From CAYSPU01 sp964432995 (GTDB lineage: Bacteria; Verrucomicrobiota; Verrucomicrobiia; Limisphaerales; JAHDYP01), in contig CAYSPU010000105.1 of NCBI GenBank assembly GCA_964432995.1, positions 1 through 18,766 on the forward strand: a stretch of 18,766 bases of DNA, given 5' to 3'. Positions 7,863-15,849 of this stretch are shown here, in pieces (the first letter of the stretch is position 1; each line of letters begins with the position of its first letter). The notes beneath the pieces were generated by a model that was given only the letters and a program-made list of their open reading frames with translations, made no database searches and was not told the DNA's origin. The translations under genes and the position numbers were made by a program.

Positions 7863-7884
7863 GGACACGTGGAACCGCGTGTCC
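7863..7884. repeat. Small hairpin GGACACG/CGTGTCC
   Basis: Perfect 7-bp arms (7863-7869 and 7878-7884) enclose an 8-nt loop. It is followed by CTACC, resembling dispersed GTAGGGACACG-type repeats. There is no T run, and it is not placed after a gene end. Confidence 0.5.
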
Positions 7885-7946
7885 CTACCGTCAAGGTTCT
7901 GCGTTCTGTGTTCCTTATTCACTGTGCGCCCGGAGAGCCCCCACCA

Positions 7947-8020
7947 CCAACCGTGAACCTCCCAACCTCTCAACCGTGGACCTCCCCCCATTCTGCATTC
8001 TGCCTTCTTCATTCTGCATT
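7947..8020. repeat. Low-complexity repeat patch running into the 3' end of the RCC1-permease gene
   Basis: The first part (about 7947-7987) has AACCGTGAACC, TCCCAACC and TCTCAACCGTGGACC words, a degenerate form of the 15-bp array at 1641-1805. The second part (about 7988-8020) repeats TTCTGCATT and TTCTTCATT. The stop codon of the RCC1-permease (8009-8011) lies inside this second patch, so its last few residues (GNAE) are repeat-encoded. Confidence 0.7.
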
Positions 8021-10862
8021 TCCCTCTGCCAGCCTGGCGACGAGGCGTGGCGGGACACTGGGGGGAAGCAGTCGCCACTCGCGCTGCGGCACTTCGTCAT
8101 TCGTGTACCGGGGTGGCACGCCCCAGGTCCAGAGGCTCCCGTCGGCAGCCAGGGCCACACCGAAGTCAGGCCACAGGAAGTCCGCCGCCAACCAAGGCTT
8201 CAGGTCTCTCAGACGGCTGAAGGACATCTGTTCGAGGTCAGTGTAGGCAGGACGGCCCGCACGGTCCCACGCGAAGGACGAGGCGATGGTGCCGTCCGAC
8301 TTCAGACCAACCCCGCGGTCGAAATACCAGGAGAAGTTCACCCAATCGCGATCCGTGCTCACACGGGTAGGCCCTTNNNNNNNNNNGGGCGCCCACGCCG
8401 CGGTTCCCGTCCCCGCGGAACTCCACGCAATCGCGGTCAGTGCCGACGCGCGTGGGTCCCTGAGTGAAATGGATCATCGGGATCGGCCGCTCGCCGCCTC
8501 CCCCTGGCAGCGGTTCCGGACGCTCCCAGTCGTAGAGCCCCCATCTCCAGAGGCTTCCGTCGGTCCGGATCGCGAAGGAGCTTCCGAAACTCGAGACGGC
8601 GGCGAGCGCCCAATTCGTGCCGGGGTTGACGCGCCGGGGAGTGGGACATGTGGGATAATCGACCTTCCCGGACCGGAGGTGGGTTCCGGGAGTAGCGACG
8701 GCGCCCCACTCCCACAGACTGCCGTCGGCCTTCAGGGCCAAGGTAGTCCAGTATCCAGTCGTGGCCTGCATCCAGTCTGAGTCCGTACCGATGCGGACCG
8801 GTTCTTCACGGTCGACGGTCGTGCCATCGCCGAGTTGGCCATAGGCATTCTCTCCCCACGCCCAGAGACTGCGGTCGGTCTTCAGTGCCACGACATGGCT
8901 CCCGTTTCCCGCAATGGCGATCCAGTCGCGGTCGGTCCCGAGGGGTAGGGGCGCGGTCTCCCGGCGGAGGCCCACGTTTGTGGAAGAGACGTATTGCCAA
9001 TGCCAGAGCGTTCCGTCTGGTTTGAGGGCAAGCGCCTCGAGGATGTAGGGCTTCCTCAGGATCCAGCGACTGGCGACGTCTCGCCACTCACCGGCCTTGC
9101 CAAGCGGTTGGGGCGGGTTCGAGTAGGTCCGGTCACGTTTCCATTCCCAGAGGCTTCCGTTCGGTAACAAGATGAAGTGAACGGGGTGCTGGGCGAGGAT
9201 TTTTGAGGTTACGGTTCCCTTGACGTGGCTTTCCGAGATGCGCGGGCCGGGAATGAAGACCTCCCAGGCGCGGGCGTAGACGGCGGCCGTGGTTGCCAGG
9301 ATGCCGACGTAGGTGACGGCGAGCACTGTCAGGTTCCGACGCCACAGACGGGCGCCGGGAATGGCCTCGCAGTAGTTCCGATAAGAAAGCCAGCACAGGA
9401 CCACGAGCAGCGTGGGCATAGCCACCAACGCGAGCAGGCCGAGCGGCGACACCGAGGCGTTCTGGTAGTTCAGAAGGAACAGTCCCCCGACGATCCACGT
9501 GGCGGCGACGAAACCGATCATCAAGCTCAGCGCCTGCAGGGGGTTCCGGATCAGGGAGGAGGCGAAGATGCCCACCGTGGTGGCGACGAGGCAGAACAAA
9601 CCCGGCAGACCCAAGGTCACCCAGAGGGCTTCGGCTGTTCGGTTCGGATCGGAGGCCGTGCGGAACGCGTTCATGCTTCCGGTCACGCTTTGGCCGGTGG
9701 CGGCATAGGCCAGGGCGTCGAGCAGCCAGGGCAAAGAGACCCCCAGGAACAGACTGGTCGCATGCGCCGGAAGCAATTTGGCCAGGAACTGCCGCCATCG
9801 GGAAACCGGGAGGCTTTGTTGCCACTCGAGGACGCCCAGCCGACGTTCCTCGGCGATCGCCACGGCCCCGACCAGAAATGGGATCAGGATGTAGACCAGA
9901 ATCCCCAGGCCGAAGAGGATCTTGTGCACCAGGATACCGAAGAGGATGCCGTAGGCGTCGACGGCCCCCACAGCAGTGTCCGAATGTCGGGTGGCCACCA
10001 CGCCGGCAAACAACAGCACCAGGAGCAATCCGCCGAAGAGGTTGACTTGCTGGAAATGCAGTTCCTTGGCGATCAGAGCGGCGAGTGCGCCGAAGCGGCG
10101 TCCTGGCCGTGGCGGCGTCGAACGGCCGGCCGGCCACGCCGAAAGCGGTATCGTCACGTCACGCGCCACCCAGGGAAGGTCTTCACGCTTCAGGAACAGG
10201 CGCAGCGCAACTGCATAGGCCACCACCGAGTAGACCACCAGCGTGGCGACCAGGATCCAACCCGCGCGCCACGGACCAAAGAGTCCGCCCCCCAGCCATA
10301 GGGCAGCGTAGCTTAGGGCGGCCGGGAGGAGCAGCGTGAGCCAGAAGGCGCCGCTCGCCTGGCGCAGGAGCAGCGTCGAGAGGAGCCCGCCCCCGTAGGC
10401 CACCGCGGCCAGCAAGAGGCAGTAGCCGAGGGAGTGGCTGATACCGAATTCGTAGCGCTCATGTAGGCTGGCAGGGACGGTCGCCACCAGGGCCAACGCC
10501 AGCCACACGGTGATCAGCGCTGCCGCCAACACCAGCGTCTTCTCCCACCAGAGACGCCACCGGCTCACCGGCTGCACCAACAGCAGACCATAGGTCCCCT
10601 GCGCGAACTCTCTTCCAAAGGCTGCCACGGAGAGCAGGACCACGCCCAACACATAGAACGGTGCCAGCCAGTCGATGGTGGTCATGATTCCGAGCATGTA
10701 CAGGGGCAGGAACAGAAGCCGGAACAGCGGCGCGAGCCATTCGATGGTGGCCGTGTATCCGCGCGCGAAAAGGGGCAGGAACAGCGGCGCCACCACCAAG
10801 AGCAGCGCCACCGCCCACATCGGCGCCAGCGCGCGACATTCCTTGCGGATGCGGGCGTTCAT
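8009..10862 (-). CDS. Tandem ABC-2 permease fused to C-terminal RCC1-like propeller (interrupted by assembly gap)
   Basis: Membrane subunit of an ABC exporter with an unusual tail. Residues 1 to about 250 and about 265 to 510 are two ABC-2 permease halves. Each carries the family's coupling motif (GTYGLLLVQPVSRWRLWWEK and LGVLEWQQSLPVSRWRQFL). A last transmembrane segment (about 511-528) follows a basic loop, putting the rest probably in the periplasm. From about residue 545 come RCC1-type repeats: SLWEWK, LKPDGTLWHW, LKTDRSLWAWG, LKADGSLWEWG, IRTDGSLWRWG, then GLKSDGT and ALAADGSLWTWG after the gap. One GENAYGQLGDGT loop is typical of RCC1. The ten N at 8377-8386 shift the frame by one, but the same repeat pattern resumes at once, so I treat it as one gene. 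The start overlaps the ATPase stop as ATGA, implying translational coupling. The propeller's ligand is unknown. Confidence 0.88.
8377..8386. other. Assembly gap (10 N) inside RCC1 repeats
   Basis: Ten N interrupt the propeller. Coding frames on the two sides fit only if the true gap is a multiple of three. Both flanks contain near-copies of GPTRV(G/S)TDRD, so a repeat unit has probably been collapsed or omitted. Confidence 0.9.
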
Positions 10863-11761
10863 GGGCAGTTCCCTTTCAGGTGGCCCGAGACCAGAAAGAT
10901 CTCCTCGAGCGAAAGAGACTCGGTGCGCACGGACTCGGGGGCCTGCGCCTGCAACTGCTCGAGCAGGCGGTCGAAGTTCCCGTTCACCAGAAGCTCGAGC
11001 TCGCGGCCGTCGCGCCGCACATGCAGGGCACCGGTCAGATCCAACGCCTGCGGTTCCTGCGGGAAGCGAACCTGGATCTTCCGGAACCGGTCGCGCGCTG
11101 CGTCCGACTCCAGCGTGAGCAGGTTCTTCCCCTTCTCGATAATGGTGAACTCGTCAATCAAACCCTCGAACTCGGAAATCAGATGCGTCGAGACGAACAC
11201 GGTGCGTCGCTCGGCGTCCCCGCCCTGGTAGGCGCCGATGACCGTCTGGATGAACTCGCGGCGCACAATCGGGTCGAGACCGGACGTGGGTTCGTCCAGG
11301 ATCAGCAGCTCGGGCTCGGGACAGATCGCGCCGATGAGCGCCACCTGGGTTCGTTGGCCTTTCGAGAGCGCGTTGACCTTCTGCGTCGGGTCCAGATCGA
11401 AGCGCTGGAGAAGATCCGCCTCGGTCTCGAGGTTCCAGCGCTGTCGATAGGAGGCAAGATAGTTCAGCGTCTCGCGCACGGTCATCCACGGGTAGAACGC
11501 GATGGCGTCGGGCACGTAGGCGAGGCGCGATTTGACCGCCACTTCCTGTCGGGCCGGGTCGAGGCCGAAGACGCTCACGGTTCCGGCGGTGGGCCGCAGG
11601 AGGTTGAGCAGGCACTTGATGGTGGTGGTCTTGCCGGCGCCGTTGCGACCGAAGAAGCCGTAGCAGCGGCCCGGGCGCACGGTCAGGTGCAAGTCGTCGA
11701 CCGCGTCCAGTCGCCCGAAGCGTCGGGTCAATCCACGGATCTCGATGATCGGTGTGCTCAT
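10859..11761 (-). CDS. ABC transporter ATP-binding protein (exporter, YtrB-like)
   Basis: A 300-aa cytoplasmic ATPase that energises the fused permease. Walker A is GRNGAGKTTT (Lys44). The signature is LSKGQRTQ near residues 131-138, Walker B is LLILDEPTSGLD near 151-162, and the switch His lies in FVSTHLISEF. A C-terminal extension of about 90 residues follows the nucleotide-binding domain and is probably regulatory, as in drug and lantibiotic exporters. It starts 12 bases after the GntR stop codon and ends with a 4-base ATGA overlap with the permease, so the three genes form one operon. The transported substrate cannot be told from sequence. Confidence 0.95.
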   Translation of the reverse strand: MSTPIIEIRGLTRRFGRLDAVDDLHLTVRPGRCYGFFGRNGAGKTTTIKCLLNLLRPTAGTVSVFGLDPARQEVAVKSRLAYVPDAIAFYPWMTVRETLNYLASYRQRWNLETEADLLQRFDLDPTQKVNALSKGQRTQVALIGAICPEPELLILDEPTSGLDPIVRREFIQTVIGAYQGGDAERRTVFVSTHLISEFEGLIDEFTIIEKGKNLLTLESDAARDRFRKIQVRFPQEPQALDLTGALHVRRDGRELELLVNGNFDRLLEQLQAQAPESVRTESLSLEEIFLVSGHLKGNCP

Positions 11762-11773
11762 GCGGTTTCTCCC

Positions 11774-12190
11774 CTAGGACTTTTTTGTGGCGGCCGGCTG
11801 CGTGCCGGCTTGGCGCTCGAAGAATGCCAGGCGTTCCTTGACCAACTCGACGAACGTCTCGCCGTCCACTTGCAGGTGATGGGCGGCGACGACGGCCTCG
11901 TCGATTTCCTTGACCAGCAGCCGCTCGCGTTCGGCGCGTTTGAGCGGCGAATCTTTCTGTTTGAGGAAGCAGCCCTTGCCCGGAATGGTCTCGATGATGC
12001 CCTGGCTTTCGAGTTCGCTGTAGGCCTTGGCCACGGTATTGCGGTTCACGCGGAGCTGCTCGGCGAGGGGCCGGATCGAGGGGAGGGGTTCGTGGGGGCG
12101 GAGGGCACCGGCGGCGGCGGCGTGGCGGACCTGGTCGACGAGCTGGAGGTAGACGGGGAGGCCGGACTTAAAACTGACCTGAAAGAGCAT
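11774..12190 (-). CDS. GntR-family repressor, YtrA subfamily
   Basis: A 138-aa DNA-binding regulator. Residues about 10-75 form the GntR winged helix (PVYLQLVDQVRHAAAAGALR, then PSIRPLAEQLRVNRNTVAKAYSELE, ending GKGCFL). A short helical C-terminal tail of about 55 residues replaces the large effector domain of other GntR families. That is the mark of the YtrA subfamily, which is typically the first gene of an operon with ABC exporters and represses its own promoter. Exactly that setting is seen: ATPase and permease genes follow with a 12-base gap, and a symmetrical operator lies upstream. The ATG at 12190 has AAAGG about 6 bases before it. Inducer unknown; in known cases it is often cell-envelope antibiotic stress. 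Confidence 0.93.
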   Translation of the reverse strand: MLFQVSFKSGLPVYLQLVDQVRHAAAAGALRPHEPLPSIRPLAEQLRVNRNTVAKAYSELESQGIIETIPGKGCFLKQKDSPLKRAERERLLVKEIDEAVVAAHHLQVDGETFVELVKERLAFFERQAGTQPAATKKS

Positions 12191-12211
12191 AAGCGCCTTT
12201 CGTTTTCGTCG

Positions 12212-12251
12212 ACTGTCATAGGACAGTATGACAGTGGCGCTGCACTGTCAA
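12212..12251 (-). promoter_or_regulatory. Promoter and nested operator of the GntR-ABC operon
   Basis: On the minus strand TTGACA (12246-12251) and TACTGT (12223-12228) are separated by 17 nt. Two inverted repeats overlie them. One has arms TGACAGTG/CACTGTCA (12229-12236 and 12243-12250) with a 6-nt spacer. The other has arms ACTGTC/GACAGT (12212-12217 and 12222-12227) with a 4-nt spacer. All four half sites share GACAGT. Binding would block the -35, the spacer and the -10, as expected for autorepression by the YtrA-type regulator. The -10 match is weak (3 of 6). Confidence 0.75.
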
Positions 12252-12258
12252 GAGCGGG

Positions 12259-12430
12259 TTTGAACAGAAGCTCGCAAAGGACCGCAAAGGGGTCTTGGAG
12301 AACCGGATGGCCGACACCGATGCTGTGCGCCCCAGGGGATAGCCGCGAAGAAGCGCAAGAGACGCAAAAGGAATGGGCAGTTCTCTGTGCGCAGCGCAGT
12401 CCCGGCCCGGGGGTTTTTGGGGCGGGCCGA
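12259..12430 (+). repeat. Composite dispersed repeat, three modules
   Basis: Module 1 (12259-12290) contains GAACAGAAGCTCGCAAAG then GACCGCAAAGG. Module 2 (12341-12370) is built on AGCCGCGAAGAAGCGCAAGA then GACGCAAAAG. Module 3 (12403-12429) is a hairpin with arms CGGCCCG/CGGGCCG and the 13-nt loop GGGGTTTTTGGGG. The same module 2 and module 3 occur in the same order on the minus strand at 18205-18106. The element fills the space between the GntR operator and the kinase stop codon. Module 3 lies just past the kinase 3' end and might act in its termination. Confidence 0.8.
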
Positions 12431-12432
12431 GG

Positions 12433-14503
12433 CTATTCCTGGGGTGCGGGGCCGGTTTCGTCCAGGGATTCGCGGACGCGGCGGAGGAAGAGCTTTTGAT
12501 CGAAGGGCTTCTCGAGGAAATTGATGGAATCGCGCAGGAACCAGCCGGTGCCGAGCATGTCTTCGGTGTAGCCGCTGCAGAAGATGACCTTGAGCGCGGG
12601 TTTCTCGGGGAGGAGGCGTTCGGCGAGTTCGCGTCCGTTCAGGCCGCCGGGCATGATGACGTCGGTGACCAGCAGGTCGATCTGGTCGCGGTGTGCTTTC
12701 CAGACGTTGAGGGCGGCGAGGCCGGAAGAGGCTTCGTAGACCTGGTAGCCGGCGCGTTCGAGTTGGCGGCGGATGAGGTTGCGGACGGGGGTTTCGTCCT
12801 CGACGAGAAGGATGGTTTCGCGTCCGCCGGGGGGTGGGGGTTCGGGGGGTGGGGGGGCGGTGGGATCGTCGGCTTCGTGGCTCGGCAGGTAGATGTGGAA
12901 GGTGGTGCCGACATCGACCTGGCTGTGGACGTCGATCCAGCCGTGGTGTTGTTCGACGATGCCGAAGACGGTGGCGAGGCCGAGGCCGGTGCCTTTGCCG
13001 ACTTCCTTGGTGGTGAAGAAAGGCTCGAAGATGTGGGACAGGTGTTCGGGAGGGATGCCGGAGCCGGTATCGGTGACGCTGAGCCGGACGAAGGTGCCGG
13101 AGCGGTTGGCCGGGCTGGCCCACGAGACCTTGCCGGGGCAGCCCAGAGCGGCCGTCTCGAGGATGAGTTTGCCGCCTTTGGGCATGGCGTCGCGGGCATT
13201 GACCGCGAGATTGACGAGCACCTGGGTCAGCATGCCGGCGTCGGCATGAACGGAGCTGTTGCCGGGGGCGAAATGGGTTTCGAGGGAGATGTGCTCTCCG
13301 ATCAACCGCCGGAGCATGCGGGTGGTGGAGGCGACGACCTCGTTGAGGTCCAGGCTCTGGGGTCGAAGGGGCTGACGGCGGCTGAAGGTCAGGAGTTGTC
13401 GGGTGAGGTTGGCGGCGCGTTCGGTGGCGAGGTTGATTTCGCGGAGGGTGCTGGCGTGTTCCTCCTCGGAGGAGCCGCCGGTTTGCAGGAGGTTGGTGTT
13501 GCCCTGGANNNNNNNNNNTGAGGATGTTGTTGAAGTCATGCGCGATGCCGCCGGCGAGTTGGCCGAAGGCCTCCATTTTCTGGGACTGCAGGTAGCGCTC
13601 CTCGAGCCGCTTCCGCTCGGAGATATCCTCGACCACACCTTCATAGTAGAGGAGTTCGCCGGAGGAATCGAGGGCCGATCGGGTGTGGAACGAACCCCAG
13701 ATGGCATCTCCGTCCCGCCGGCGGAGTTGGCATTCGAAGTTGCGCACGAGCCCCTGGTCGCGGAGCAGGCGGACATACTCGTCCTGACGCGCCGGGTCGA
13801 CCGGCAACTGGTGGAACATGTCGTGGACGGCGGCCATCAGCTCGTCCGGGGAGGTGTAGCCCAGCATGCGGGCGAGGGTGGGGTTGGCGGTGAGGAACCG
13901 CCCCTCGGGGGTGCACTGGAAGATGCCTTCGAGGGCGTTCTCGAAGATGCTCCGGTATTTCCGTTCGGCGTGACGAAGGGCCTCCTCGGCCTGTTTGTGT
14001 TCCGTGATGTTGCGGATGAGGATGAGGACCTGGTCCTCGATCAGCGGCACGAGGCGGGCTTCGTAGATGCACTCGGCACCCCGCAACTCGAGCGAGTAGT
14101 CGATGCTCACCACCGACTTGGCGGCGGGCACCCGCTGGAGGGCTTCGCGGAACAACGCGGCGGCGCGCGGATCGGGGATGTCCTGGATGCGCCGGCCGGG
14201 GAAAAGTCCGGGGTCCATCAGCAGATCACTGGGGGCGCCTGCCTTGAAGGCCAGGATCGTTCCCTCGCGGTTCACGCGGAACACCAGATCGGGGAGGGCC
14301 TGGAACACCGCCCGCATCTCGGAGTTGGACTGCAGCAACTCCTGCGAGCTGAGGTCGAGCGACCGCTCGAGCATGGCGCGGTCCGTGTCGAACTCGCGGT
14401 AGGCGGCATCGACGGCGTCGATGAAGGCCTGCTGTCGGGCGTCCGCAGGGGCGAAGCCCTCGCCGAAGAACCGCTTCAGTTGGCGCCGGAGCAGGCTGTG
14501 CAT
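12433..14503 (-). CDS. PAS-PAS hybrid histidine kinase with C-terminal receiver (interrupted by assembly gap)
   Basis: A soluble-looking hybrid sensor kinase of about 688 aa. Order: an N-terminal helical segment (about 20-60, DRAMLERSLDLSSQELLQSN), PAS 1 (about 60-170), PAS 2 (about 180-305, ending VVEDISERKRLEERY), and HisKA with the phospho-acceptor His322 in GIAHDFNNIL. Then HATPase with N box LVNLAVNARDAM and G boxes DTGSGIPPEH and GKGTGLGLA, and a receiver with acceptor Asp in LLVTDVIMPGG. There is no transmembrane segment, so it probably senses a cytoplasmic signal. Ten N (13509-13518) fall right after the H box and break the frame. Homologous H boxes continue roughly TVI before QGN, which would need 6 bases, so this is an assembly artefact. 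It starts 6 bases after the FIST gene and is co-transcribed with it. No separate response regulator is in view. Confidence 0.92.
13509..13518. other. Assembly gap (10 N) in the kinase H box
   Basis: The flanks read NNIL before and QGNTNLLQ after in the minus-strand frames. They join in frame only if the true gap is a multiple of three. Six bases would fit the usual H-box continuation, so the ten N may overstate what is missing. Confidence 0.85.
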
Positions 14504-14509
14504 CGGGCG

Positions 14510-15679
14510 TCAGGTCTCGAGGAAGGTCGTGATGGTCATCGTCTGGTTGTGCAATTCGCACTTCGCGCCCGGTGTGAAGGGGCAGATCTCTCCATACGAG
14601 TAGAAACCGGTGAGCGCCGGGCGCGGTCCCAGGACCTCGCGCACGCCTTCGACTTCCTCTTCGATGCGCTGGCGCAGCACGAGTTTGCGGCCGACGCAAC
14701 TGATGAGAACGGCCAGGTCGGCGGCGCTGCCGCCGATGGCCTGGTGGCTGGTCCTGGCGGCGCCGGTGGCACCGTCGATCAACCGGTCGAAGTTCGCCTT
14801 CATGAAGCGGGCGTAGGCGCCTTCCGGAAGATCGCCGGCGAAGGTCATGCTCGGTTCCTGGTCGTCGATGGCGAGGACGGTCCGCACGACACCGGTTTCA
14901 CTGCTGCCGGTGCGCAGGCTCAGGGGGAACAACAAACCCGAAGCGGGCAACTCTTTGGCGTGATCGCCGAGATAGGTGCGGTAGAGCCCGAGGGCGGATT
15001 GCCCGTCCAGTTCGTAGAGCACATTGCCCCGCGAGCGCGTGATGAGCCGCTCCGGGCCGAAGGGGTCCCAACCGCCCAGGGAGCCGAAGCCGACCTTCAA
15101 CCGTGTGCCGTACAGGCCCAGCACGGCCACGGCGTTGGGGCGGGGCGCGTCATCCAGGAACACGAGAGTCTCGGTGAACCGGCCGCCGTCGCCGGCCAGT
15201 CCGCCGGTGACCACGACGCCTTCGGGGAGGTGTCTCGAAAGACCGCGGACGAGGTCGCTGCCGTTGACTTTGAGACCGTCGGAGAGCACGAGGACGTGGA
15301 CCAGGGGGTCCGCGGGTCCTGATTCCCGTGCCGGCACGGAAGAGGGGAGAGTGCGGGCGAGCTGTTCGCCGGCGCGCGCGCTGTCCTCAGCGCCCTTCAG
15401 TTCCACAAGGGCGCCTCGGAACTGGGTGTGCTCGAAGCTCACCGCCGTGGCCACGAGCGAGTCATCGAGCACCTGGGTGTCGCGAATTTCGCCGGCGGTG
15501 GAGCATCCCAGCAACCGCGCCTGAGGATAGTCCCGCTGCAATTCAGCAAGGAGCGAGGGCCTCTTCAGAGCGGAGGTTGCTCCGAACACCAGGATGAGTT
15601 GCGCCGCCGCCGCATCGGCGGAGGCCGAAGGAGGAGTCCAGCCGGACTCCGGGGACCATTTTCGCTGCTCGGTTTTCAT
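14510..15679 (-). CDS. FIST-domain sensory protein (FIST_N plus FIST_C)
   Basis: A 389-aa protein of the FIST family, predicted small-ligand sensors found beside or fused to signal-transduction proteins. The N-terminal half shows LILVFGATSALKRPSLL, LLGCSTAGEI and VVVTGGLAGDGGRF. The C-terminal half shows ITRSRGNVLYELDGQSAL, an SCVGRK box and FYSYGEICPF, all typical of this family. There is no signal peptide or membrane span, so it is cytoplasmic. It is followed after 6 bases by the PAS hybrid kinase gene, and the pair very likely forms one pathway in which FIST binds a ligand and modulates the kinase. I chose the ATG at 15679. A GTG at 15697 is also in frame, and neither has a clear ribosome site. 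The 170 bases upstream (15680-15849) show no convincing promoter. Confidence 0.9.
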   Translation of the reverse strand: MKTEQRKWSPESGWTPPSASADAAAAQLILVFGATSALKRPSLLAELQRDYPQARLLGCSTAGEIRDTQVLDDSLVATAVSFEHTQFRGALVELKGAEDSARAGEQLARTLPSSVPARESGPADPLVHVLVLSDGLKVNGSDLVRGLSRHLPEGVVVTGGLAGDGGRFTETLVFLDDAPRPNAVAVLGLYGTRLKVGFGSLGGWDPFGPERLITRSRGNVLYELDGQSALGLYRTYLGDHAKELPASGLLFPLSLRTGSSETGVVRTVLAIDDQEPSMTFAGDLPEGAYARFMKANFDRLIDGATGAARTSHQAIGGSAADLAVLISCVGRKLVLRQRIEEEVEGVREVLGPRPALTGFYSYGEICPFTPGAKCELHNQTMTITTFLET

Positions 15680-15849
15680 AACAGACCGCTCACACACTAG
15701 GATAGGACGTTACCAAGGGCAACCTCCGAAGCCAGACCGGGGCGGATGCGGCCAGGAACCTGGCGGACGTCGGCGCGGTACGCACGGGCGCGGATGTCAT
15801 AACGGCCGCTGCGGCTCCGGACTTGAGGGGAAGATGAGCGATTCCCGGT

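Noticed and set aside
7536..8246. 236-codon plus-strand frame across the repeat mosaic
   Set aside because: It consists of translated repeats and the antisense of the RCC1 gene 3' end, with no domain or ribosome site.
8238..8376. Permease frame continuing past the N run to 8238
   Set aside because: Out of frame after the gap. The RCC1 pattern resumes in another frame that ends at 8009.
12248..13508. Minus-strand frame that continues the kinase past the N run to 12248
   Set aside because: This frame is produced by the wrong number of N. Its Pro/Arg-rich translation has no domain, while the neighbouring frame encodes intact HATPase and receiver domains ending at 12433.
12373..13521. 382-codon plus-strand frame opposite the kinase
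   Set aside because: Antisense shadow, Gly/Asp/Val-rich, with no domain.
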